A stretch of DNA of 32,128 nt, taken from the NCBI RefSeq assembly GCF_030063355.1, contig NZ_JASISZ010000082.1, positions 1 to 32,128 of the forward strand. Direction: 5' to 3'. The notes under the pieces were generated by a model. The model was not told the DNA's origin. It saw only the letters and a program-made list of their open reading frames with translations, and did no database searches. This stretch comes from Streptomyces sp. PH10-H1. Lineage in GTDB: Bacteria > Actinomycetota > Actinomycetes > Streptomycetales > Streptomycetaceae. The position numbers and the translations under genes were made by a program. This document shows positions 23,113 to 29,934 of the stretch, in pieces (the first letter of the stretch is position 1; every line of letters begins with the position of its first letter).

Positions 23113-23513
23113 CGATGCCGCCCCACTCCAGCCTCCGCCTGGCGACCACCAGCGCCGGCCTGCGGGTCCGTTCCGGCGATCTGAACGACCTGGACGTGCA
23201 GACGGTCAGCGGCAGCGTGGAGGCCAAGGGCGTGCGGCGCCTGACCGCCAACACCACCAGCGGTTCCATCGATGTCGACTCGGTCGAGTCCTCCGTCGCG
23301 GTCACCAGCGTCTCCGGCGCCGTCGAGATCGGCGCCTACAGCGGCAGCAGCTTCACCGCCAACTCCGTCTCCGGCGCCATCCGGATGACCGCCACCCCGA
23401 TCGCCAGCGGCTCGGTTGCCGCCCGTACGGTCTCCGGTTCCATCACTACCCGCGCCGCCACCCACCTGGACGTCCGCGCCCGCAGCGTCTCCGGCCGCAT
23501 CGACACCCGCTGA
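23103..23513 (+). CDS. C-terminal part of a beta-repeat (DUF4097-like) protein
   Basis: 136 residues if started at GTG 23103; GTG 23109 and ATG 23115 are alternatives. At least four repeats of a TVSGS/SVSGA pattern (DVQTVSGSVEAKG, TANTTSGSIDVDS, AVTSVSGAVEIGA, TANSVSGAIRM, AARTVSGSITTRA, RARSVSGRIDTR) mark a right-handed beta solenoid of the DUF4097 kind. The frame stays open upstream into the preceding gene and no ribosome site precedes the start, so it is probably the displaced C-terminal half of that protein. Confidence 0.6.
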   Translation: MDVTMPPHSSLRLATTSAGLRVRSGDLNDLDVQTVSGSVEAKGVRRLTANTTSGSIDVDSVESSVAVTSVSGAVEIGAYSGSSFTANSVSGAIRMTATPIASGSVAARTVSGSITTRAATHLDVRARSVSGRIDTR

Positions 23514-23518
23514 ATCCG

Positions 23519-23564
23519 CCCCGGGGCGGCCGCCAGGTCGCCACACTCAGCCGGCCGCCCCGGG
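23519..23564 (+). terminator. Conserved-loop hairpin, copy A
   Basis: CCGGGGCGGCCG (23521-23532) pairs perfectly with CGGCCGCCCCGG (23552-23563). The loop contains CCAGGTCGCCA and CTCAG, nearly identical in copies B and C. Follows the stop at 23513 by 5 bp. Confidence 0.7.
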
Positions 23565-23608
23565 CCCCTCTCACCCCGCACCACCGGTCCCCGACCACGG
23601 AGCAGCCC

Positions 23609-24265
23609 ATGACCCGCACGAACCACCTCGACAGCCGCCGCCTCGCCGGCTTACGCCGCACCTTGACCAGCCTCCTGGACCGGGCGTCCACCCCCGTCCT
23701 TGGCATCGGCGTCGCAGCCGGCATCCTCACCCAGGCCAACAGCTACCTGCACCTCGGCCCGCACTGGTTCACCCGCGCCACCGACACCCAGATCGCCATC
23801 ACGATGCCCATCGCCCTGGTGAGCTGCGTCCTGGTCCTGCACCTGCTCATGGCCGCGGCCGCCGAAATCACCAACCCGGACGCCAACCCCGACCCGTGCG
23901 AGATCGCCGACGACGACGCTGACTGGGCATGGCGCGCGGCCCTGTCGGTCGGCCAGCTGCGCGACACCGTGCAGCGCGGGGTCCGGCAGGAAGGCAAGGC
24001 GTTCGAGATGCTGCAGGACTCCTGCCTGCTGCGCGAGGTCCACCTGCTCCTGGGTGAACTCGCCGACCGCTACCAGGATCGCGAACTTGTCACCACCGGT
24101 CCGGTTGCCGGCCTCGTGTCGACCGCCGACCAGCTGATGACCGAAGACCTGCGGGCCTGCTCCGAGTACGTCCGGCAGGTCGCGGTGATCCTCGGCGACG
24201 AGGAACTCATCACCGGCCCCTACGACGCCGACGGCCTGGTGCCCGCACACGACGCCCAGTTGTAG
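23609..24265 (+). CDS. Membrane-anchored orphan protein
   Basis: 218 residues. Two hydrophobic segments near the N-terminus (VLGIGVAAGILTQANSYL, about 30-47, and ITMPIALVSCVLVLHLLMAAA, about 64-84) are followed by a 130-residue soluble, acidic, helical domain (RAALSVGQLRDTVQRGVRQEGKAFEMLQD...). GGAG precedes ATG 23609. Leu15 is a TTA codon (23651-23653), so translation may need the developmental tRNA bldA. Bounded on both sides by conserved-loop hairpins, so it behaves as a separate cassette. No family recognised. Confidence 0.65.
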   Translation: MTRTNHLDSRRLAGLRRTLTSLLDRASTPVLGIGVAAGILTQANSYLHLGPHWFTRATDTQIAITMPIALVSCVLVLHLLMAAAAEITNPDANPDPCEIADDDADWAWRAALSVGQLRDTVQRGVRQEGKAFEMLQDSCLLREVHLLLGELADRYQDRELVTTGPVAGLVSTADQLMTEDLRACSEYVRQVAVILGDEELITGPYDADGLVPAHDAQL

Positions 24266-24270
24266 ATCCG

Positions 24271-24316
24271 CCCCGGGGCGGCCGCCAGGTCGCCAAACTC
24301 AGCCGGCCGCCCCGGG
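24271..24316 (+). terminator. Conserved-loop hairpin, copy B
   Basis: CCGGGGCGGCCG (24273-24284) with CGGCCGCCCCGG (24304-24315), the same stem as copy A, and a loop differing from copy A by one base. Starts 5 bp after the preceding stop. Confidence 0.7.
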
Positions 24317-24387
24317 CCCCCTTGACCCCGCTCCAACCGGAGCAGGAGGAAACCCCATCCTCCCCGATCCGCGACGGAGCAACCACC

Positions 24388-24657
24388 ATGAGCCCCCGCC
24401 CCGAACCCGAAGTCCGCAAAGCCCTCAAAGACCGGGTCGCCGCCGCCCTGATCATCCGCGATGCGGCCAAGGAAGAAGCCGAGCGCACGTTCTGGACCGG
24501 CATCGCCGCCGAACTCGACACCGGCTACTTCGGCGCCCAGGCCGACATCGCCGAAGCCCTCGACCTCACCCGCGACTACATCCGCAAATCCGTCCAGCGC
24601 TACGCACCACCCGTGAAGAAGACGACGGCGAAGAAGCAGCCTCCCGCCACGAAGTAG
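24388..24657 (+). CDS. Small helix-turn-helix protein
   Basis: 89 residues from ATG 24388, with GGAG 8 nt upstream (an in-frame upstream ATG at 24322 lies in the hairpin tail and lacks a ribosome site). The helix-turn-helix is FGAQADIAEALDLTRDYIRKSVQRYA (about residues 47-72). The tail is Lys-rich (VKKTTAKKQPPATK), as in nucleic-acid-binding proteins. Likely a small DNA-binding regulator. A very similar protein type often occurs in streptomycete mobile DNA; target unknown. Confidence 0.65.
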   Translation: MSPRPEPEVRKALKDRVAAALIIRDAAKEEAERTFWTGIAAELDTGYFGAQADIAEALDLTRDYIRKSVQRYAPPVKKTTAKKQPPATK

Positions 24658-24680
24658 CTCACCCGCTCTCGCCCCACCCC

Positions 24681-24724
24681 CCGGGGGCGGCCGCCAGGTC
24701 GCCAACTCAGCCGGCCTCCCCCGG
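24681..24724 (+). terminator. Conserved-loop hairpin, copy C
   Basis: CCGGGGGCGGCCG (24681-24693) with CGGCCTCCCCCGG (24712-24724), one mismatch. The loop again reads CCAGGTCGCCA then CTCAG, one base shorter than in copies A and B. Confidence 0.65.
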
Positions 24725-24765
24725 GCCCCACGATTCCCGCCCCACCGCCACAGGAAGGCCCCGCC

Positions 24766-25236
24766 ATGCCCGCAACCGTCTTCGGCGCCGTGTTCATCGC
24801 CCTGTTCGTCGCCCATTCCGTGGGTGACCACTGGGTGCAGACCTCCCACCAGGCGCAGGCCAAGGGCCTGCCCGGCTGGCCCGGCCGCCTCGCCGACGCA
24901 CGCCACGTCCTGGGCCTGACCCTCACCAAGGGCATCACCCTGGCCGCCGCCGTCCTCGCCCTTCACCTGCACGTCACCGCCCTGGGCATCACCGCCGGCC
25001 TCGCCCTGGACGCCGCCAGCCACTGGTGGGCCGACCGCCGCACCACCCTGGCCCGCCTCGCCCAACTGACCGGCAAAACCGAGTTCTTCTCTCTCGGCAC
25101 CGGCGCCCACCCCGCCGCCCCGGTCACCGCCCAGGGCACCCCGGCAGCCCACCTGGGCACCGGCGCCTACGCCCTCGACCAGTCCTTCCACCACCTGTTC
25201 CTGTTCATCGCCGCGCTCCTCATCGCGACCGTCTGA
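24766..25236 (+). CDS. DUF3307-like membrane protein
   Basis: 156 residues. N-terminal FIALFVAHSVGDHWVQTSHQAQAKG, a central histidine-rich segment (HVTALGITAGLALDAASHWWADRR) and a final DQSFHHLFLFIAALLIATV resemble DUF3307 integral membrane proteins, which have conserved Asp/Gln/His positions near the membrane. Three or four spans. Ribosome site AGGAAGG before ATG 24766. Function of the family is unknown. Confidence 0.62.
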   Translation: MPATVFGAVFIALFVAHSVGDHWVQTSHQAQAKGLPGWPGRLADARHVLGLTLTKGITLAAAVLALHLHVTALGITAGLALDAASHWWADRRTTLARLAQLTGKTEFFSLGTGAHPAAPVTAQGTPAAHLGTGAYALDQSFHHLFLFIAALLIATV

Positions 25237-25250
25237 ACCGGGGAGCCGAC

Positions 25251-25622
25251 ATGACGACCCTGCCGACCCGCACGCAGCAGATGGACACCGCCGTCGCCGG
25301 AATCCTCACCCACCTTCACCGCCTGCAGGCCGCCGCCGACACCGACAACCCGGCCGCCCTCGCGCACGCCCTGCGCCTGATCCACGATCACCGCAACCGC
25401 GACACCGGCGTACTGCGCGCCCTCTACAACGTCCTCGACACCCTGGCCGACGCGGTGCGGGACGTGGACATGGATGCCGAGCAGGCCGTCATGGCCGGGG
25501 ACTGGCTGGACGACGCCGCCGCCCACGCGGAGAACGAGGTCGGCGAGCGCATCGACCGGGCCCGCACCATCCTGGCCGACGCCGCGGCCGCCATCACGGT
25601 CGGCGGGGTGCCGCAGCGATGA
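25251..25622 (+). CDS. Orphan helical protein
   Basis: 123 residues, almost wholly alpha-helical and acidic, no cysteine, no membrane segment. GGGGAG lies 5 nt before ATG 25251. Stop overlaps the next start by 4 bp (ATGA), so it is coupled to the DUF6197-like gene and may form a complex with it. No family recognised. Confidence 0.65.
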   Translation: MTTLPTRTQQMDTAVAGILTHLHRLQAAADTDNPAALAHALRLIHDHRNRDTGVLRALYNVLDTLADAVRDVDMDAEQAVMAGDWLDDAAAHAENEVGERIDRARTILADAAAAITVGGVPQR

Positions 25623-26317
25623 CGACCACGACGACGACCCTGCCGACCACGTTCTGGTCCCAGGCCGCCCTGGCCGCCGCAGTCGATGCGGTGTTCGCCG
25701 ACGCGCTCGCCGCGGAACTGGCGCCCACCCTGACCGACGCCCCGGTCCGCCCGGCGGTCGTCCTGCCCACCCTCGACATCCTTCTCGCCCAGGCCGGGAT
25801 CGTCACCGGCCCCAGCGCCCCCGACCCCCGCACCCCCTCCCGCACCGCGCACCTGGCGAAGGCCGGCGGCCGCCTGGCGGGCCGCGCCGCCTGGTGGCTG
25901 CTCAAGGCCGCCGTGTACGCCACTGCCGTGATCCTGCGCGAAATCATCGTCACCAGCTGGCACCTGTTCTTCGGCACCGACCGCACCCGGCAGGCGTCAC
26001 CGGCTCGCCCCGCCGGCCGGGCGATGCTGCCCAGCGACTTCCTCACCGCCACCAGCCAGCACATCACCGCAGCCGGCTGGACCCGCTTCACCCGCCAGGC
26101 GCCGGGCGGCGCCGTATGCGTCCTGGGCGCCGAACGCGTCCTGCTGCGCACCGGATCCGGCACCCCGGACACCGCCGCCCGCGCCAACGCCCACCTGCTG
26201 CAGGTCACCGGCGCCCGCACGGTGCCCGGTTTCAACGACGGCTTGACCCGCCGCGAATCCCAGATCCACGCCGCCCTGCTGAACGCCGCCGCCCGCGCCC
26301 GCGCCGCCGGCGAATAA
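25619..26317 (+). CDS. DUF6197-like protein with N-terminal extension
   Basis: 232 residues. The N-terminal half has a possible membrane-associated helix (AAWWLLKAAVYATAVILREIIVTSWHLFF, about 90-118). The C-terminal half (FLTATSQHITAAGWTRFTRQAPGGAVCVLGAERVLL ... VPGFNDGLTRRESQIHAALLNAAARA) follows the DUF6197 pattern of a G-W start, a buried Cys-x-x-G-A and an N-D near the end. DUF6197 is common in streptomycete phages and plasmids and of unknown function. Coupled to the preceding gene by ATGA. Confidence 0.62.
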   Translation: MTTTTTTLPTTFWSQAALAAAVDAVFADALAAELAPTLTDAPVRPAVVLPTLDILLAQAGIVTGPSAPDPRTPSRTAHLAKAGGRLAGRAAWWLLKAAVYATAVILREIIVTSWHLFFGTDRTRQASPARPAGRAMLPSDFLTATSQHITAAGWTRFTRQAPGGAVCVLGAERVLLRTGSGTPDTAARANAHLLQVTGARTVPGFNDGLTRRESQIHAALLNAAARARAAGE

Positions 26318-26354
26318 CGCCCTGCACCGCCAGCTCCCGACCCAGGAGAACGCC

Positions 26355-26894
26355 ATGCAGATCACCGTCGACTCCCACCAGACCGGCTTGTTCGGCCAGC
26401 GCCGCCTGCAGCGCGACGTCGCCCGCCTCGCCGAACGTGCCGCCGACATCGTGCAAGGCCGGTGCGGTCGGTTGCCGCAGGTGCGCCTGACCCTCACCCA
26501 CGAGCGCGGCCTGGCCCACCTCGCCACCGCCGCTGACGCCGCGTTCGCCCCCGGCGCGAACCTGCTGTCCAAGGCACGTCAGGCCCGCGGCCAACGGCGC
26601 GGTGCGCGCGGCGCGTTCGGCATCACCGTTCTGAACCCGGCCGGCGGCATCCACATCATCATCAACGTCGCCCTGGCCGAAGCCGCCAACGAGCTGGCCG
26701 TCACCGTGCTGCACGAGCTGGTGCACGCCGTGCAGCTCAACGCCCCCGGCGCCCGCGAGCTCCACATCCGCGACATCCACCACGCCTACGGCGTGACCCG
26801 GTGGTCGCGGCGCGAAGAGCGCGACTACAACGCCCTGGTGGACCGGCGCGAAGCCGAAGCGCGCGGCCTGGAGCACCTCGCCGCGCAGCTCTGA
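26355..26894 (+). CDS. Putative zinc-dependent protein with HExxH motif
   Basis: 179 residues. VTVLHELVHAVQL places HELVH at 120-124, the zinc-binding signature of metallopeptidases. A downstream REAEARGLE helix could give the third ligand. The N-terminal 110 residues are mixed alpha/beta with no signal peptide, so it would act in the cytoplasm. CAGGAG lies before ATG 26355. Small HExxH proteins in mobile elements include ImmA-type proteases that cut repressors, but the rest of the sequence does not clearly match ImmA. Confidence 0.6.
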   Translation: MQITVDSHQTGLFGQRRLQRDVARLAERAADIVQGRCGRLPQVRLTLTHERGLAHLATAADAAFAPGANLLSKARQARGQRRGARGAFGITVLNPAGGIHIIINVALAEAANELAVTVLHELVHAVQLNAPGARELHIRDIHHAYGVTRWSRREERDYNALVDRREAEARGLEHLAAQL

Positions 26895-26925
26895 CCCGCC
26901 CGACCACCGCCCGGAAAGGCCCGTC

Positions 26926-27867
26926 ATGCTGCTGCACCGAGACCCGCAGAGCGCCCACCACCTCATGGGCCGCAGCCAGACCTTCGACGCCATGCGGGAG
27001 TTCACCGCCCGCTACCTCGAAGGCGCCACCGGCACCGTGCACGCCGACCGGAACGTCAGCCAGCGCGAAGCGGCGTGCGGGCAGGTACTCGCATGGTCCA
27101 GCCGCGCCGGTTACCTGCCGACCCGAGTCCACCTGAGCGCGGCCACCACCCACCAGGCGGGCAGGCCCGCCGTCCTCGAGGGCTTCCTCACCGATCCGAC
27201 CGCCCTGCACCAGCTCCTGTCGGGCCTGCACACAGCGGGTCTGGCCGCCGTGGTCCACGCCTCCGGCAGCCCCGGCCCCGTTCATGGCATTCACACCCTG
27301 CCCGGCTGCGAGCCCTTGTTCACCATGGGCCAGCACCTGACCGTGCAGCGCTTCGGCCGCCGCCTCGCCGCCGTCCCCGGCCAGCAGACCGGCGAGGTAT
27401 GGCAGGTCACCGCAGTCGCCCCCACTGACGGCCAGCTATGGACTGTGCTCCGCCAGTTCAGCGGACTCGACCGCTACGTGTGGTCCGAGACCGGCACCTT
27501 GACGGTGAACGACGTCGACCTGTCCGGCAGCGGCGACGACGTCAGCGGCATCTACACCCGCCGCTTCACCCACCCCAGCGCGCCCGGCGTGGTGGCCGGC
27601 GTCCACCACTACATCTGCCCCGCCGACCCCGGCCACCTCGTACGGCGGACCTTGTCGGTCGGATGGGACGACGCACACGGCCACCGCCGCCTGGTCAACG
27701 AACACCAGGTCAACCGCCTGGGCTCCGGCGCCTGGTGCTCCACCTGGGAGGCCGCCGACACCCTGGCCCGCGACCTCACCCAGCGCCTGCGGCCCGGTGA
27801 CATCAACCACGGCGCCCCACTCGACCACCGCCACAGCTTCGACCTGCCGTCCTGGCTCAAGCCCTGA
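26926..27867 (+). CDS. Orphan protein, 313 residues
   Basis: Soluble, mixed alpha/beta, with 4 cysteines and many histidines. GGAAAGG stands 7 nt before ATG 26926. Two regions of strands are visible (about 115-150, TMGQHLTVQRFGRRLAAVPG; about 185-215) and the C-terminus is helical (WEAADTLARDLTQRL). Its 32-bp spacing from the HExxH gene suggests cotranscription. No family recognised and no catalytic motif visible. Confidence 0.65.
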   Translation: MLLHRDPQSAHHLMGRSQTFDAMREFTARYLEGATGTVHADRNVSQREAACGQVLAWSSRAGYLPTRVHLSAATTHQAGRPAVLEGFLTDPTALHQLLSGLHTAGLAAVVHASGSPGPVHGIHTLPGCEPLFTMGQHLTVQRFGRRLAAVPGQQTGEVWQVTAVAPTDGQLWTVLRQFSGLDRYVWSETGTLTVNDVDLSGSGDDVSGIYTRRFTHPSAPGVVAGVHHYICPADPGHLVRRTLSVGWDDAHGHRRLVNEHQVNRLGSGAWCSTWEAADTLARDLTQRLRPGDINHGAPLDHRHSFDLPSWLKP

Positions 27868-27930
27868 CCGCACCACCTACCCGGCTGCCATCCCGCCGGC
27901 CGGGCGCATCAACCGAGAGGAGATGAGGAC

Positions 27931-28155
27931 ATGAACGGAGACCCGTACCTGGTGACGTTCGTCCTCCAGGACCACGACGAGACCCACACCCAGCTCTGCT
28001 ACGTCATCAAGGGCTGCGCCAGCGGCAGCGTCGCGGAACAGCGCGCCCGCCAGCTCGCCGACTCCCCCGCCGAACGCGCCGCCCGCCACGGCCGGCCCCT
28101 GGCCCAGCACTGCCAGGTCCGCCGCGCCGTCACCCTCATCAGCCCCGGCTGGTAG
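27931..28155 (+). CDS. Small orphan protein
   Basis: 74 residues from ATG 27931, with GAGGAG upstream. N-terminal strand DPYLVTFVLQDHD, then a helix rich in Arg/Ala. Cysteines at 23, 29 and 61. Ends at a conserved-loop type hairpin. Family not recognised. Confidence 0.6.
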   Translation: MNGDPYLVTFVLQDHDETHTQLCYVIKGCASGSVAEQRARQLADSPAERAARHGRPLAQHCQVRRAVTLISPGW

Positions 28156-28161
28156 CTCCGC

Positions 28162-28204
28162 CCCGGGACGGCCGCCTGGCCGTCAACCGCACAGCCGTCC
28201 CGGG
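28162..28204 (+). terminator. Conserved-loop hairpin, copy D (diverged)
   Basis: CCCGGGACGGC (28162-28172) with GCCGTCCCGGG (28194-28204), perfect. Compared with copies A and B, a G-C pair of the stem has become A-T on both sides, a compensatory change. The loop keeps a related CCTGGCCGTCAA core. Confidence 0.6.
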
Positions 28205-28244
28205 CCCACCCACCCGCAGTACAGCGAACAGGAAGGGCACCATC

Positions 28245-28367
28245 ATGCCCGCTTTCGCCTTACGCCAGCGGCGGCTTCTCCTGATCACCGCCGCGCAGAA
28301 GCAGCAGTTCACCGACAAGGCCGCCGCCGACAAAGTCGCCAAGAACGCTCAGCGGAGGTGGTTGTAA
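28245..28367 (+). CDS. 40-residue basic peptide with a TTA codon
   Basis: MPAFALRQRRLLLITA followed by a Lys/Ala/Gln-rich helix. GGAAGG lies 8 nt before ATG 28245 and the stop overlaps the next start (TAATG), so it is a genuine coupled gene. Leu6 is TTA (28260-28262). Residues ALRQRRLLLITA nearly repeat residues 15-26 of the diguanylate cyclase encoded 300 bp downstream. Possibly a remnant or a small regulator; function unknown. Confidence 0.55.
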   Translation: MPAFALRQRRLLLITAAQKQQFTDKAAADKVAKNAQRRWL

Positions 28368-28534
28368 TGGCGAACAAGACGGCGTCGAATCCGCCGAAGG
28401 GCCAGTGCCGGCAGTGCTGGTACCACGCCTACGCCAGCCGGGAAGCGCACGCGGGGCTCGCACCCCGCGAGGACTGCCGGCCTTGCGTGGACCACATGGT
28501 CAACGGCCACCCCCACCACATGATCGTCCGGTGA
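28367..28534 (+). CDS. Small zinc-finger protein
   Basis: 55 residues. Two Cys pairs, CRQC (14-17) and CRPC (37-40), followed by HMVNGHPHH, suit a single zinc ribbon. GGAGG lies 8 nt before ATG 28367. Overlaps the gene before (TAATG) and the one after (GTGA), placing it in one translational chain with the diguanylate cyclase. Family not recognised. Confidence 0.62.
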   Translation: MANKTASNPPKGQCRQCWYHAYASREAHAGLAPREDCRPCVDHMVNGHPHHMIVR

Positions 28535-29253
28535 TCGCCGTGAGCAACGTTCCCGTCGGCCTTGCTCCCACCGCCGTACGTCAGCGCCGACTCCTCCTGA
28601 TCACCGCCACCGCCCTGCCCACGATCGCCGCCTGGGCCCTGGACCACCACCGGCTCGGCACCCAGCTCGCCGCCGCCCGCCGCGACCCGCTCACCGGCCT
28701 GCCCACCCGCGACGAATTCACCACCCGCGCCACCCAGCTCGCCGACCGCCACCCCGCCGAGTCGGTCCTGCTGATCGCCGACCTCGACTTCTTCAAGGAC
28801 ACCAACGACGCGTTCGGCCACGGGGCCGGCGACGCCGTCCTGGCCGCGATCGGCCGCCGCCTGCAGGGCTGGACCGGCCAACACCACGGCGTCGCCGGCC
28901 GCATCGGTGGCGACGAATTCGTTGCCGCCGCCCGCCTGCAACCCGCCGCCACCATGACGGCGCTGACCGACCTGCAGCACGCCCTGACCCGCCCCGTGTC
29001 CTGGGACGGCCAGCACCTGCCCGTCGCCGTGTCCATCGGCGCCGCCCAGACCCGCGACAGCGACTTCGCCCAGGCGATGCGGGCGGCCGACACCGCGATG
29101 TACGCCACCAAGCACACCGGAGCCCCCCGGCTCTGGGCGCCGTACGACACCCCCGCCCCGAGCGTCAACGGCCGCCGCCAGGGCCGCCGCGGCACCCACC
29201 TGGACCCGGCCGCGGTTGCGGCACCCGCTGGAAGGACCCCCGCTGATGACTGA
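28531..29253 (+). CDS. Diguanylate cyclase (GGDEF domain)
   Basis: 240 residues from GTG 28531 (GTG 28540 also possible). One hydrophobic segment at about 20-37 (RLLLITATALPTIAAWAL) probably anchors it in the membrane. The GGDEF domain follows at once: DPLTGLPTRDEF (52-63), LIADLDFFKDTNDAFGHGAGDAVL (81-104), and intact RIGGDEF (124-130). The residues five before the motif are not R-x-x-D, so no product-inhibition site is seen. It would make c-di-GMP from two GTP. In Streptomyces c-di-GMP controls BldD and sporulation, so the plasmid could influence host development. Confidence 0.85.
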   Translation: MIAVSNVPVGLAPTAVRQRRLLLITATALPTIAAWALDHHRLGTQLAAARRDPLTGLPTRDEFTTRATQLADRHPAESVLLIADLDFFKDTNDAFGHGAGDAVLAAIGRRLQGWTGQHHGVAGRIGGDEFVAAARLQPAATMTALTDLQHALTRPVSWDGQHLPVAVSIGAAQTRDSDFAQAMRAADTAMYATKHTGAPRLWAPYDTPAPSVNGRRQGRRGTHLDPAAVAAPAGRTPADD

Positions 29254-29647
29254 CCTCTCCCCCCGCCTGGACACCATCCTCGGCGCTGAAACCGCCGCCC
29301 AGCTCGTCCACCAGCTCACCGCCCACCTCGCCCACACCGACGGCCTGCCCGCCGACACCGCGTTCCGGCTGGTGTGCGAGCGGATGGCCGACGGCGACCC
29401 GCTGCTGCTCGCCGCCCCGGGCCAGGTCTGGGTTCGCCACCCCGACACCGACCCGGGCGACGTCCCCGCCCACCGTCTGGCCGTCCGCGACCGGCTCACC
29501 GAACCGCCCCGCGTGATCGTCACCTGCCTGGACGGCGACGCGATCGGCGAGAGCGACGAACTGCTCCTGGACGTGCTGCACCTGTACCAGCTCGAGTCCT
29601 GGCAGCCGATCGACGTGTGCGCCCCGTGGATCGGCGACCTCCGGTGA
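29246..29647 (+). CDS. Orphan acidic protein
   Basis: 133 residues from ATG 29246, with GGAAGGA upstream; it overlaps the end of the cyclase gene by 8 bp and the next start by 4 bp. Helical N-terminus, then strands (LLLAAPGQVWVRHPD, RVIVTCLDGDAIGESDELLLDVLHLYQLE). No family recognised. Its place between the cyclase and WhiB genes suggests a linked function. Confidence 0.62.
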   Translation: MTDLSPRLDTILGAETAAQLVHQLTAHLAHTDGLPADTAFRLVCERMADGDPLLLAAPGQVWVRHPDTDPGDVPAHRLAVRDRLTEPPRVIVTCLDGDAIGESDELLLDVLHLYQLESWQPIDVCAPWIGDLR

Positions 29648-29934
29648 CCGCCGTCGCGGTGCGCCTGGCCCCGTTCCCGCCGCTGACCGGCGCCGAACCG
29701 TGCCGACGGTCGGATGTCGATCCCGAGCTGTGGTTCAGCGCCAGCGCCCTGGACCAGGCCGAGGCGGCCGACCACTGCCGCTCCTGCCCGATCCGCTCGC
29801 AGTGTCTCGCCTATGCCCTGGACCACCCCACCGAGACGTCCGACGGCGTGTGGGCGGCCACCACGCCCAAACTCCGTCGCGCCCTGCGCCGCCAGTTCAC
29901 CGACACCGCCACCGACTCCGAGGAGACGTCATGA
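29644..29934 (+). CDS. WhiB-like iron-sulfur regulator
   Basis: 96 residues. Four cysteines in WhiB order: Cys20 (EPCRRSDVDPELWF), then C-x2-C-x5-C at 45, 48 and 54 (HCRSCPIRSQC), followed by the turn DGVWAATTPKLRRALRRQ. That turn is GVWAA rather than the usual GVWGG. These ligands would hold a 4Fe-4S cluster. WhiB proteins bind sigma factors or DNA to control development and stress. GTG 29644 overlaps the previous stop by 4 bp and the gene overlaps the next by 4 bp. Plasmids and phages of actinomycetes often carry one. Confidence 0.85.
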   Translation: MTAVAVRLAPFPPLTGAEPCRRSDVDPELWFSASALDQAEAADHCRSCPIRSQCLAYALDHPTETSDGVWAATTPKLRRALRRQFTDTATDSEETS

